DNA of 64,000 nucleotides, from contig JALMLS010000507.1 of NCBI GenBank assembly GCA_038496445.1, forward strand, positions 682,001 through 746,000. The letters are read 5' to 3'. A program made the position numbers and the translations under genes. Below, piece after piece: positions 36,258 to 48,189 of this stretch. This DNA comes from Trichosphaerium sp. ATCC 40318 (Eukaryota > Discosea > Flabellinia > Trichosidae). Under the pieces are notes generated by a model. That model searched no databases and was not told where the DNA came from. It saw only the letters and a list, made by a program, of their open reading frames with translations. Every line of letters starts with the position of its first letter. The stretch's first letter is position 1.

Positions 36258-37290
36258 TTAGTCCCACTTAGCATTCCTTGGTAAGTAATCATTTTCACTG
36301 TTATCATTACAAAAGTAGAGAAATGAGAATCCAATACTAACACAACAATGCCTATGAAGAAAAAAAAGAAGTTAACACCGTGGAAGACAAGAAACGAAAA
36401 AACACTCAAAAAAAAATGGTACAAAGGAGAAAAAAAAAGAGAAAATTAGGATGCCTTTCAGGCGCAACCCGTACCACAAATTGTGCCAAAATCTGTTTAT
36501 CTTATACTGTGAGATAAGTACATAATCATTCTTATCATCAAGCCCTTGAATAAAGCACACCAAACCCAAGAAAAACCAAAACAAACCATAGTATATTTGC
36601 TTATTATATTTAGGCATCTGTAATGTAAAAAGGTAACTTCCAACAAAAAGAATACCAGCAGGTACTATTGGCAGTATTGTATAAGTGACATCCCATGGAC
36701 TGTATTCTTGACACCATAAGCAAAACCACATGAGAACCCATCTAGGTATAGTCAGTGATCGAGCGTCGAGAGATCATTTGGAGAGCGAATTTCTTCACGT
36801 TCAAAATTTTGCAACAAAAACGGAACTTTCGAGAAGTGAAGTGGGTTTTTGACGTAGTTGTCGCAGTACCGTATTGACCATATTGTTTGCTTGTCTCTAA
36901 AGTTGGATAGATGAATAAGAAGCCATTGCATAGACACAACGGCCGCTATATTGTCTAAGCGATGCCACTGACCATCATTCATGCCTAACTGAGCGTGAGA
37001 CGTTATAATTCTGATTGTAAACGCTTTTTAAGCGAGAAGAGTTTTTTTCTGTTCAAAACGCATGTACCTAGCATTCTAGCCTCTGGTACATTACGCTTTC
37101 GCCCCACGTTCAATATTTCAGTAATATGGTACATAAGCGATATAACACCAGCGAGTGAAGAAGTAAATATCTCGTACGCTCCCTTTTTAAGCCCTACGTT
37201 GTACCAGACTATTACTGGTCCAAGGAAAAACGTAATATTTGTAAGGACCGTGTAGGCCATGTCTACTTGCTGTGCTACGCTTAGCGCCAT
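36258..37290 (-). CDS. Multi-pass membrane protein of the TMEM8/DUF3522 (CREST) type
   Basis: Four exons (37090-37290, 36870-36988, 36475-36741, 36258-36351) join in frame to 226 residues. About seven hydrophobic segments are visible, beginning NITFFLGPVIVWYNVG. Family-like residues are SLMYHITEIL after the second helix, then GQWHRLDNIAAVVS, and near the end INRFWHNLWHCC, corresponding to the SxxYH, D-N and H-xxx-H positions of the CREST hydrolase superfamily that coordinate a metal. Related proteins include TMEM8/PGAP6 and alkaline ceramidases, which are lipid-active hydrolases. The short length matches the isolated membrane domain without the extracellular part of animal TMEM8. It should be an ER/Golgi or surface protein. 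Confidence 0.75.
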
Positions 37291-37627
37291 CACGGTTACA
37301 AGCTTTACGTAGTAAACACTAATAACGACTATAATTGAGTTGACTGCGCTATTTTGAGTTTCAGATTAACCTCAACGAACTAGAAATGTTGAATACCGCG
37401 AGCATGCTAACACGTGTTGAAGCAATCAGGATCTTAATATAAACTACAAACAATTGAAATGAGTACATTTTTGGAACTATAAGGATAGCTTTTTATTTAA
37501 AGTGCTAAGCGCAGTGTTTTCGATGCAACCGGGAGATTGATCAGGTTTAAACTCTAGAGTGTTTCTAAGCCTCTATGAATAGTGCACCTGAAAATCGAAG
37601 ACGAAGTGAACCTTTTTACATTTTTGT
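37291..37627. other. Intergenic region
   Basis: 337 bp between a start codon and the stop of the upstream gene, both on the minus strand. Contains CACGTG at 37411. No exon. Confidence 0.4.
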
Positions 37628-39001
37628 TTACAAATTAAAATACTTTGGGACATGTGATCCAAACGACTTTTGTACAACTTTTGTTATCTCTTTCTTACTT
37701 ATTTCTGATAAATCAGTCTTCGCAGCAAGGGCTATATGAAAACCAACACAAGTGCTCCTAATAGAGTTGTTTTAAACAGATAAAAACCAAAAAAAAAGTA
37801 CACCTAAAAATAAAATCCAAACAAACAGTACCTAAACAACGGAATTATTCCCGACAATCTTGCTCTGTCAATCACTTTAGCTTGTTCGCCCAACCAAGGT
37901 AATAGTAGGAACCTTACACGATCACCAGGCCTTCTTTTTGAAGAAATTGGGATAAAATCAGTGCCAACAATCCTAAAAAGAAAAAAGTCATTTTAACACA
38001 TTGCCAAATTCTTTCTAACCGTATAGCAATCAGAACGATACTACTCTCTGTACAATACGCATGGAGGCTTTTCATACTATTAGGCGACTTTCCAAGCTAT
38101 TAGAAATGCGTTAGGGAACAGTAAATATTGATGATCGTGTACCAGTGTTAAGGCTCCTTTAGTGTAAGAAAAAGCGAAAATATTTGTATCGTTGTCTTCA
38201 TCTACAAGTTCTTTCCAAGCTTCTTTAACTTGTCTAAAATCCACTACATGAAGGAAAGGCTTTTTATTCCCCTGCAGGCAACGTTAAAAATATTGTTTGG
38301 GAGCACAAAAATAAGAAGATTATAAGAACCTTTGCTGCTTGTTGGACATTCATTTGATTCTTACTTGTAATGTCTTTTCTTGCTTGTTTTGTTTTTTCTT
38401 GGTATTGTTTACTATCATTATCACCAAGATACATCCTTCTTCGCTCTAAGTAATGGTGAGTGAATGCAATATTTAAATATGTCTATTAAAACCTCGTGTT
38501 TCTTGAAGCTTTTGGTTTTTGAGCTTGGTTGATTTTTTCATTTCGACAGCTTTTTCTTCATCTTTGATAACATGTGCATCTACGTCATAGTATTCTTTGG
38601 GGAATAAAACATCTATTTCTTCATCATCTTCTTCATTAGAAATATATGATAAAGTGTGAGAAGGTTGGTCATCCGTGCTATCTGAAGACTCAGTAATGTA
38701 AGCAAAGTTCTTGTCTCTTTGTTCAGCTTGAAAAAAATTTGTTAGTTTTTGTATTACAAGTCTTTTAACATTGTACATTCACTGCTCGTGTCCGATAAAT
38801 CATCCAGGAGATTTTCCTTCAAGACGCCAGGATTTGAGTAGTTGCTTGCTAAATAACTTTTTGAGCTTACTTTGTGATGTGTAAGCACGTACTTTCACTA
38901 ACACGTAAATTTTCTTTGAAATATGGCGGTTGTAACTTTGTTCCTGTTTTAGCCATAGATTCATTAGCTACATATGCTCTTTTATGTTGTTTCTTCGTCA
39001 T
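37628..39001 (-). CDS. ADF-H (coactosin/cofilin-like) domain protein with a charged N-terminal extension
   Basis: Eight exons (38893-39001, 38783-38848, 38493-38726, 38330-38445, 38143-38271, 38020-38096, 37832-37972, 37628-37757) join in frame to 333 residues. The N-terminal half is disordered and charged: a basic start (MTKKQHKRAY), an acidic SDSTDDQ to NEEDDEEIDVLF segment, then a basic coil. The C-terminal half has the actin-depolymerising-factor homology pattern: VDFRQVKEAWKELVDEDNDT, FAFSYTKGAL, IPISSKRRPGDRVRF and LLLPWLGEQAKVIDRAR, ending SHVPKYFNL. ADF-H proteins bind actin monomers, filaments or Arp2/3. Which activity applies is unclear. ATG 39001 was chosen because the preceding sequence belongs to the neighbouring gene, which stops at 39110. 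Confidence 0.75.
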
Positions 39002-39109
39002 GTGAGCGCGTTTTTTATTAGGAAGGGCGCGTGGTCTGAAAACCAAGTCAACAGGAAGACATTCATTGGTAACTTAAAATGAAAGTTAGACATAGAATAA
39101 AAGTGAAGA

Positions 39110-42100
39110 TTATGTACCGGCAGGGTATATATCAGGAAACAATTTATGCTTTATCTTTGCAATAGATAACTCTTTAACGCTGGCAATCTTTCTGCCGTCC
39201 ATTATGATGTTAATTAAGCTAGGTATCTCTAAACAACTATTTAATAAAAAACTAGTTTTTTATGAAACTAAAGGTACACTCACCTCTCATAATATATGCA
39301 AGTCCAGACTTGTCTAAATAATCCATTGCATTTTTCTCATCGAATACAAGTGTTTCAAAGTACTTCAAATCCTTCAGAACAAGAATAGGCCTCGCTCCTA
39401 TTTTACAAGAATAAGCCTTTTTTTTCTCACAATTTTCGTGTTTTAGGTTAATGTACCAAGACGAATCTTGCCAATGTGTCTAATGTTAGGTCTTGTAGCC
39501 GCAATGTACTCAAGAAATTTTGTTTTGAAGCCTCTGAGATTTGAGAGTTCTATAAACTCTGTTTCTGGATACACTTCATCGAAAGGTAACTTAGAAATGA
39601 GTTCATGTGGCTTCAATGAACACTCTGTTGAAGTACTTGTTGCCAACTTAATATGTTTCAAAGCTAAAAATACAATAAGTTGTGGTGTAAATAGTTTAGT
39701 CACGTGCTTTTGCATTGGAATATTGACAAAACTGTAGATAGCGGTAATTCACTTATATCTTCTAAATCAATATGCTCTAAAGTTGTTGTTTGTCGCAGCA
39801 ATGGTTCAATAGAATCGCCACCTAGTTTATTAAATTTAATTCGAAGATACTTGAGATGCTTAAGCTCGACTAATGGTACTGTAAATTGTCTACAACAAAC
39901 GTAAGATTCAAACAGTATCGCAGTGAATATGTACACTCTAAAGTTAGGACCTATCATGAGCGTAAGGTGTTTGATATTACTGCAATACTTAATGAAATGA
40001 CTTAAGTTACATTCTGCATTAACATTGCTAAAATCTAGTTTAGTCAAACTCTCACGCCATACACAAGATTTCATAGTTTCTTCTGAGAAAATGTCTTGGT
40101 TTTCTCCTTTTCTATAAAGAAACGTAAATAAGTGTTAATATGGGCACAGGACTTGACTTACAAACGAAATTGTGCAATCGCAAGTATCTTTAACTTTGGA
40201 AACATTGTACACAATTTGTTCATATCGTCAACGGTTTTACGTGCACTTGTAGTCTTGAACGAAGTCAGATTTACAAGATGGTCAATGGACTTTAGGATCT
40301 ATAACACGTTTAGAAAAAAACCAACTGGAGAATCCTCAACAAAACAGGTTCATAAAGTATTGACAAAGCAACGTACCTCACTCATCATCAGAGCACCTTC
40401 ACACGAAAAGGAAGTGCATGTGCTAGGCAAACAAGAAAATAAAGGTTCAGCACACCCTACTTTGTACAGTCCGGTTATGTTGAACTCTTCCAAATGAGGC
40501 TAAAGTAGCTAAGTAATAACTTAGGATGAAACCGAGCTAAACTTACAGGAAATATATCACTACAATCTGGAATATTTTTCAAGCTGTTTCTACCCAAATA
40601 CACGCCTACCACATTTATCATTAGTAATAATACGGGACGATTTTATTTCTTACCCAACTTTGTGAGGTTAGTGCACTGTCCAAGTAGGTGTAAATTTGGA
40701 TCGTCTAAATCTCTGTAAAGAGTTAGCAATGGTCATTTTAATTCTCACGTGCTTGAACCGACAACCAAAGCTAACTAGGTTTGGCAGCGTTTTATCAATA
40801 ACTGCTTTAGTGACCTTGTCAATATCTGGTATAGTAATTTGTTGAATGTTCAAACTCGTTAAGCTTTTAATTGCAAGCAGAGCTTCAAACGGCATCCCTG
40901 GGTTTTTTTTAAGTGAGTATTTTGTGTAAGTACTTGTGACATACATGGCGAGTTCTTAAACTCAAGTGTTTGTAAATTGGGTAAGAGAGTACTAAGCTTT
41001 GGTGTTATGAGATTTTCTCGATTATTAGCGCTTATAATACCACCACAAGGTCGTCGTTTTATTGAAGTAATTCCTTCAAGGCTAAATTATTTTTAGTTCG
41101 AGGAAGTTATATTTGTATAATCTCTTCTCGTACTATGGTTTTAACTTTTTTTGCAACAAGGGAACATGGTGTTGCGCCATAGATACAATTGTGAGATATT
41201 CCAGTTCTCTAAGATAAGAAGGTCAGCGCGTAGGTTACTTCAGTAAAAATAGATACCCATAATGAGGCTGCACATCAAACAACAATCTTAGCATATCATC
41301 AACAGCTGTTTCGTCAATTTGAAGTGCCTAGCAAGTTGTAAGTTATTAGTAACTGATATCAGTGTACATGGACTTACCTTTTCTATGTACCATGCGCATT
41401 TTTCTTGAAGTACTTCTAAAATACCTATCTCTCCATATTTTGGCCAACAACTTCCCATCAATGCATAGTTAACAGTTCGGAATGATGCAAATATTTGCTT
41501 GATTAAAGCCATTATCGCCATTACGTTACCCTTATCAACTTTCTTTGCAGCACGAGGTATTGAAACTAAAGATAACAGTGTTATTTTTCTTACTTACACT
41601 TAATAAGCACGTGCCCAGTAATATAGGATCATTATTTGAAAAGGATGTACGCATAGTACTCATGTGCATTTCAATGCGTTTTACATACCTTAAGGAAAAC
41701 ATTAATTTTTAATATACACGCTCATTAAATCTTACTCCAGGTGAGCAAATGCGTGAGTTATTAAAGTGTCATCAAGTCTGAAAGCTTGCTCAAAACGTTC
41801 TTTGGATTTCTAGACCAGTAAGAAAATAATACGAAAAAATGAGTTCTCCTCGTACCACGATTTTTGAACGCTTAGCAAGTATATAAGCGCTTATGTATAT
41901 CAAATAAGCATTATTAGGTTCTATTTGAAGCCCTAACTGTATATAGTACTCTGCTTTATTTAAGCTAAACTCAAATTAAGATACATTATCAGTTTTCTAT
42001 ACTTACTATTCTTTGACTTGCTCTGTTTTAGATCCACTGCACGATAAAAAGTAGCACTCAGCTTGAATTATGGGTTATAAGGACTTCTATACTTATTTTC

Positions 42101-45100
42101 CGTACCTAACTTAGCATAGAGTCGTTCATCACTTTTCAAAAGCGTAATAGCTTGTTCCAATTTCTCTCTAAAACAATGTCAATACTTGAGAAGATGTTTT
42201 TGGATAAAGTCCTACGCTGCCATTTTCAAAGGTTGATAGTACAACGATATAGAAAAGTCATCTGTGTATACTAGTGATTTTGCTTTCTCAATCAGGACGA
42301 ACGCTTGAGATATAGAGAGATAAGGAATAGCTTTAATGCGATACGGCAATTCAACAATATCAAAATTTTGAATAACAGGAACTATTCAACAGAAGTTAGC
42401 AACTGCACAATGCGTTTGTTCTAGATTAACGTACTTGATTGCATTTGAGATGATTCATGCTCTCTTCTAGCTAATTGATCGCGATCTTTTGGTAACAAAG
42501 AATGCACTCTACGGCTTATTTTCATACCTAAGTACAGCATTATTCTTTGTTCTCTTTCCTTATGTACATTACCTAAAATTGCTTCCAAACGCATAAAAAG
42601 CAAACGTATAATAACGTCTGACAACAAACTCCAACTCGCCTCTCTTTGCTGATAAGTAAGTATACTGCCTGAAAAAAACCAGTTAAATAACGGCCAGCAA
42701 AGAGCAGTTCTTACCAAGTGGTAATGTTGGTCTGCTATCGAATTTCTCAATGATCAAGTTCTTTACATCAACATTCCTAAATGGATATTACAAAGAGTCT
42801 TAAGAGTCTATTAGTTCATACCAAAATCTTGAGAATAGGAATCTGTCTGTAGCAAATACAGTAGCATTAAAGTAATCCGCTATGAGTTGCTTATCGTTAA
42901 CCTCTGATCTGTCTTGCATGGAGCTTAATTGAGACCGTAGAATGATGTTGATATTGTCTTTTATCACTCTAAACATTCGTAAATACTAGTGTTCACAGGA
43001 TAAGTTCAACTATGTGCAATTACCTTGCTGCCATTTCTGTTAGAATAACCCTCTTATGTCTGTCGAAAGTTGCGTGGTGATAAATAACACCCAGATGTCT
43101 TATATTTAATCCTACAATAGTGTAAGTCATATTTTGTTATTCATTAAAACATCACCTTGGCCATGCATCGCGTCAACTATTTTGGCAGCAAAGTCTATTT
43201 CTTCCATTGATTTCTCATATTTTGGCCAATCAAAATCAAAGGGACAAAGTAATTTATAACCAGACTCATTCTCAGATGGGTATATTTTGTCTAAGTTCTC
43301 AATTAAACGAGGAACTTGCTTTTTCTGTAAATAAAAACATGCTTCTAAATAAGTCTTGTTAGCAAGGGTACAAGTGTTGTTTCTTTGATTACCTCGTATG
43401 TTTTCTGCGTGTACTTTTTTCAACGGTTCACTAGCATTCCAAAGAGAAAAGGCATCAGAGTTTAGAGGCTTTTGGTTATTCGCTACAGCTTCCAGCCTCA
43501 TCAAGCGAAAATAGATTTGCCTTGGGACACTATGTTGAATAATGTAAGCAGTTTGTTATATAATTGATAGTGCTGAACGTACCCTACAGGTGCTTCACAT
43601 GGAAGAATGCGTGCAAAGTCTAATATGTAGTATCGATGGTCTTCCCCTTTATGGCCCTCAATATCACCAGGACCATAAATAATCTTATCTGATACTTTAT
43701 GCTTACACAGATTCATTGCTTTACAAACACGTTCCCAATGTCTATGGTAACACATTAGTTTATAAACCATAAATCAGCTAACGACTTACGAAGAGAATAC
43801 TGGGTCGGAGTTAAAAACGTTTCTTCCTCCATCCGATGAACCTAAGAAGAAGGTTATTTCTATGCTGAACAATGAACTGCTTACCATATATAAGAGTACT
43901 CTTGTTTATCGGCAACAAAGCAACTACAGAAATGTCAAAATGACTCATTACACGTGTTATGTAGTACCAGCTATTAATCTGAAGCCACGATAGTCAATAA
44001 CTTGCATGAGCGGTACATGTAAAGGAACTTTAGTTTTCTTAATAAACTGATAAATAGCAATCAAGCCCTAACCAAAGTTAATAACCGTCCGGTATTAAAA
44101 GTTGAACCTTCAGCTCGTGGCCGCCTGACTTCATAGCTTTCTCTTCAGATGGTTTATCGCGACCGTACATCCAAGCTGAAATAGATTTTATATACGTGTC
44201 ATGGACAAACTAACATGTGATTGAGCGTATTTTAATGTATTAATACTTGAGTACCTTGAATAAAATGCCTTTAACAATATACCTAGTAAAGAAATACTGT
44301 TAACAACATCACACAGCATGTAACGTTCACTTACTTATCACCACCGGCAATACCACCAATATTAACCGGTTTTATTGTCTTGTGAGTAACAGGAATATAC
44401 TTTTCTTGGAAGAATTAGCTCAAAAATTCAAAGGTAAATAATTTTTATGCTTACCTCTTATTATTATTTTACCATAAATACCTGCAGTATTCTCAAAGTC
44501 ACTTGCAAGTTCAGTGATACTAGCATACTTTTTCAAGGAGTCTGGTTGATCACTTAGTCTCTGAAACTCTAAACAACATGTAAGATGTAAAAAAACTTTC
44601 TGTTTGAATAAACTAGCTCTACCTTCGTTCCAGTTTCTATGATGGCCCTGTGTAGGACTCACTGGGCTCGAAGAACCTCCACAAGAAGAAGAATTGCTAG
44701 AATCAGAACTCACAGCTTGATAAACGAGAGGAGCGTAGTTGCCTTTTTGGCACGTGAGTCAGGACAAAATATAGCACCGAAGCGTTAAATGACTTTGAAG
44801 CAAAAAGAAGATAGTTTAGGTAACGTTCAGTGCATTGGAGTTAAAGTTTCATGTGAAAAACGTCAAGAATTCGCTAACCTGCGTCACTACTACCGGAGCT
44901 TCTATTTAGACTGTATATTGTTCTTTTTGGTGTAAGTAATAAAGCAGCAAAAAAAAAATTTGCGTACCCGTCAACATCAGGCTCAGCATATCGCTGTTTA
45001 TTGTCATAGTACGCTTCACTAAGAAAATTAATGACACTTTACGCTATTTAAATGCGTACGTGTGAAGTTCGTTTCCATCCGTACCAATGTAAGTGCCATT

Positions 45101-45124
45101 ACTTGCATCAGCAGGCTCAGCCAT
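39110..45124 (-). CDS. Large CLU-TPR-LRR protein (clustered-mitochondria-like domain fused to leucine-rich repeats)
   Basis: Over 25 short exons, read from ATG 45124 to TAA 39110, keep one frame through every junction I could test. Order: a low-complexity Ser-rich N-terminus; a CLU domain with NWNEEFQRLS, GKIIIR, FVHDTYIKSI, LHVPLMQVIDYRGFRLIA, VALLPINKSTLIYGS and DIEGHKGEDHRYYILDFARI; the central CLU segment LNIRHLGVIYHHA...LTEMAAR; then TPR-like helices (AECYF, EYLNKAEYYIQLGLQIEPNN); then from about 41200 leucine-rich repeats (ELEYLTIVSMA, LKHLKYLRIKFNKLGG, LEHIDLEDISEL). CLU proteins control mitochondrial distribution and bind mRNAs for mitochondrial proteins; TPRs are normal there, an LRR tail is not. 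Two introns (39664-39707 and 40713-40752) start with GCACGTG. A split into two genes at 41240 is possible but would leave neither a spacer nor a good start codon. Confidence 0.72.
39664..39707 (-). other. GC-AG intron, donor GCACGTGAC
   Basis: Joins LSIFQCK plus one base to LKHIKLATSTS in frame; no GT donor fits the phase. Confidence 0.65.
40713..40752 (-). other. GC-AG intron, donor GCACGTGAG
   Basis: Joins SFGCRF plus AA to DLDDPNLHLLGQ in frame. The GT just downstream (GTGAGA) gives the wrong phase. Confidence 0.65.
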
Positions 45125-45237
45125 GTTCAAAGTAACGGTTTGTAGATGAGGCAAAAAACAAGGACTTAAAGAATGTACACTAAGTCAGTAATGACACGCG
45201 ACAATGACTCAAAAAAACAGTTTTATTTACTTTAGAA

Positions 45238-47591
45238 TTACTGTATATCTGATATTGACCCTTTAGTCTCACGGTATGGCCATGCTTCTTTGCGTTTTGT
45301 ATTAGCACGGCTTGATACCAAAAAGAAGGCAATCCAGAACAAGATAAAGAAACCTGAACATTAGGTTAATAAATAACACTCAAAAAATAGGACAGGTACC
45401 TCCTGCCAACGCTGATACGATTATATTATTGATAAGGAAACTAGGAGGAATCCAAACAATGCCTATACCACCCGAGCATGTATAGAATACGCTATCTTTG
45501 GCGACAGTGATCGTGGTGCCGTTGAGTGGAATACAAGCTATTCCAAAGTCAATTTTAATATGTTGAAAAGAAAAAAACTTGTAATTGATTACCATGGTCA
45601 GTGTCAACTTCTTTTGCTAATATTTCCTTGCTGTCGTTCAAGGAAATAGCACGTAGCGTAGTACCACTGAAGAAATAAATACTAGCAGCACCATCAATGA
45701 CTACTGTGCTAGTAACTTCTACTTCCTTTGTCCAAATTTCACTTCCTTTTGGTGTCATGTACTTTGTCATTTTAGTTTCTTTCCAAATAAAGTAGTGCGT
45801 ACTGTAATGTCGTGTTTACTCGCCACTACAATTCCCTTTCCAGGTTGAGTAGCTAACAAAAATGCGTCAGTAATACCAGGTATTGTCTATATAACGTACA
45901 AATATCTGTAATTATGTGTTTAAATGTTTTAGTTGTCAAACTCTTTGGGTCTAAGTCCAACGATGCAAAATGCAAATCTTTACTATCGTCTTCAGCCTAT
46001 TCATACGATAAGTATTCTTTGAAATACATACAAATGTACGTACAAATATTAATTGCTTTTCAATAGCATCCACAGATAGCATATCGCACGGCTTGTCAAC
46101 CTTAACACAGTGTTAAATACTAATAAACTAATTTAGTACGTACTTGACCAATAAGACTGCCATTAAACATAACATACAATCCCTCACCTTCTAGGTAATA
46201 TGAGCCAATTGACTTATTTTAAATCGTTTTGAACCCAGACGTACCTTCATGTGCGCAAATATACGTGTATGTACCATTCTCGTGTGGAGCACTTGCCATA
46301 ATAACTTTAGTATCAGAGGCATTTGCAACTGTATAAAAATCGAGTGTTGTATTAGACAACTCAACACCATTTGTAGCATTAAGCACAGCCAAGTTCATTT
46401 TAGAGTCTCGGTGAGCTACGAATTAATCAGCAACTCCGTCAAGAGAAAGACCAAACAAAAAAAGTGGAAAAGTTTGATCATTTGGTTTTTTTTTTTGAAC
46501 GTACCTAGCACTTCCAAAGTATCCTTTGTTGCTAATAAAGAGTAAACACTACAGTTTTTGCATAGTGTCACAGGATCCTTTTTAGGAAATTCCTTCATGC
46601 TACGGCCAATAGTAGCGTTGAGAGACCAAAGCAACTAGAAATACAATATTAATACTTATTTCAAAAAAAATGTGTTCCACTAGAAGTGACAAGAGCCAAA
46701 AGCGATTTAAACAGGCATAAAAAGGCGTACACCATTATTGTTTTGCTCGGCAAGTATAAGTATTGGTGTGTTGTAAGAACCACCTGATCTACGCTGTGAT
46801 GTTAGATTGAGAACTGCAATCGTGTTTAATCGCTACCTAGCGTAACCCAATGCCCAGTTTACTACATGACCTATTTTTTTGTGAGCATTAATTTGAGAAC
46901 GATCAAATAATCGTACCAAGGTTGTTTCTTGTCCAACGCTTGGAACCAGTGCGTTTGTACGACCAAAAAGTATCACCACAATTACCAAAAGCGCTATTGC
47001 CACCATCAACGAGTATGGCGTTGTTTGTTGAGCATTCTTGATCCTTTATCTCGCTGACAAGCTACTACCTTTTAATTCAGCCCAAAACGCGTATAGTACC
47101 TTGAATTCAGCTTCAGAATCAGGACCAACGTGTAGTGAAGTGCCAGTGCGTTGTTTGTCGTGCTTTGCTGTCTGCCATTCAAATGACGCTGAAATATCCA
47201 CCAACGGAGCAGCTGTAGGGGCAGTTGTTGCTGCAGTTGGCGCAGCTTTACTAGGAGTCATAGTGGGTGTCACTGGCGCTGCTGTTGTAGGCGTAGCGGT
47301 CGGTGTAGTAGGCGCTGCTGTTGTAGGCGTTGCGGTGGGTGTAGTAGGCGCTGCAGTTGGCGCAGCTTTACTAGGAGTCATAGTGGGTGTCACTGGTGCT
47401 ACTGTTGTAGGCGTAGCGGTCGGTGTAGTAGGCGCTGCTGTTGTAGGCGTTGCGGTCGGTGTAGTAGGCGCTGCTGTTGTTGGTGAACCCGTTGGAGAGT
47501 CAGTCGTACTCTCTGGAGTTTGGGCTGGCGATATGCACGCGCACAGCGCCATTAGCGCAAGTAGAACACAAGTATTTATTAAAACACGCAT
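45238..47591 (-). CDS. Secreted Thr-Pro stalk and PQQ-propeller membrane protein
   Basis: The N-terminus is a signal peptide (MRVLINTCVLLALMALCAC). A Thr-Pro-Ala stalk of about 100 residues follows. Then comes a propeller of the PQQ type, opening with WQTAKHDKQRTGTSLHVG (cf. the W-x-x-x-x-H-D-x-x-x-T-G start of many such proteins) and blades such as NNAILVDGGNSAFGNCGD and RTGSKRW. The C-terminus has one transmembrane helix (IIVSALAGGFFILFWIAFFLVSS) and a short basic cytoplasmic tail. So it is a type I surface protein with its propeller outside the cell. Ligand unknown; no catalytic residues could be assigned. Exon boundaries in the propeller are only partly resolved. The stalk is coded within the first exon. 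Confidence 0.72.
47239..47478. repeat. Two-copy 120-bp tandem duplication inside a Thr-Pro stalk
   Basis: The unit starting GGCGCAGCTTTACTAGGAGT at about 47239 repeats at about 47359 with only a few substitutions. It encodes about 40 residues of the stalk on the minus strand and contains smaller PTTAA-like sub-repeats. Confidence 0.85.
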
Positions 47592-47686
47592 AACGTGCGT
47601 CAGGTCTAATTTTTGAGCGTAATATTACATTTTTAATGAAAATCGCCAAACGAATTCCTCTGCCTAGTATTTTTACTCTTTACACT

Positions 47687-48163
47687 TTAGCTTTCGCTTG
47701 ATGATTCAAAAGATGAACTAGAACTATCAACATCACCTGTGACAGCATTTGTTGCTTCAGGCACGTGTTGTTTCATTTCCTTTGACTCACGTTTCTGAAA
47801 TTTAATTTAGCTCGTTATTTTTTTTAAACGGCCGTCAACGTACTGGCTTTCTATGTCTCCCCCTTCTCCTCCGGAACCATGCGACAGGAATAGCAACAAT
47901 TAAATAAATAAGCGCGATTAGCCCTGCTACAAGCGCTAAGATCCGTACAACTACTACACTTGTAACATTAGTACAAAAATACAGCACGTGTTCATTTTGT
48001 ACATGGTTCTTCAGCGGGTTCCTGCAAGTTTTAAGCTACATAATGACCCTTCATACCAACGTACGCTTAGAGTGGTGTTCATTTAGATGGATTTGACGCA
48101 GTTTTTGTTTCCCAGTTAATTGTAGAAGTTTGATTACAGAATTGGGAGTCTCGTTAATTCCAT
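47687..48163 (-). CDS. Small single-pass membrane protein (103 residues)
   Basis: Exons 48138-48163, 47844-48021 and 47687-47794 join in frame. One long hydrophobic segment (VVVVRILALVAGLIALIYLIVAIPVAWF) is followed at once by a strongly basic RRRRGRHRKP and a Ser-rich acidic tail ending SSSSSFESSSES. The orientation by the positive-inside rule is N-terminus outside or lumenal. No family was recognised. The start codon lies only 26 bp from the start codon of the divergent Zn2Cys6 gene. Confidence 0.6.
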
Positions 48164-48189
48164 GGTGTTATTGAACAGGTCAAGGACGC
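48164..48189. promoter_or_regulatory. 26-bp divergent intergenic gap
   Basis: Start codons of two oppositely transcribed genes are separated by only 26 bp, so the promoters must overlap each other's 5' coding sequence if both starts are right. Confidence 0.45.

Noticed and set aside
39120-39202. MDGRKIASVKELSIAK as the start of the ADF-H gene
   Set aside because: This exon continues in frame from the LRR exons upstream (YIMREIPSLINII) and stops at 39110; it does not join the ADF-H exons in phase.
41200-41260. A gene boundary between CLU-TPR and LRR parts
   Set aside because: A TAA follows LFLLK, but a GTAACC donor lies just before it and the next exon (ELEYLTIV) joins in frame. No promoter-sized gap exists.
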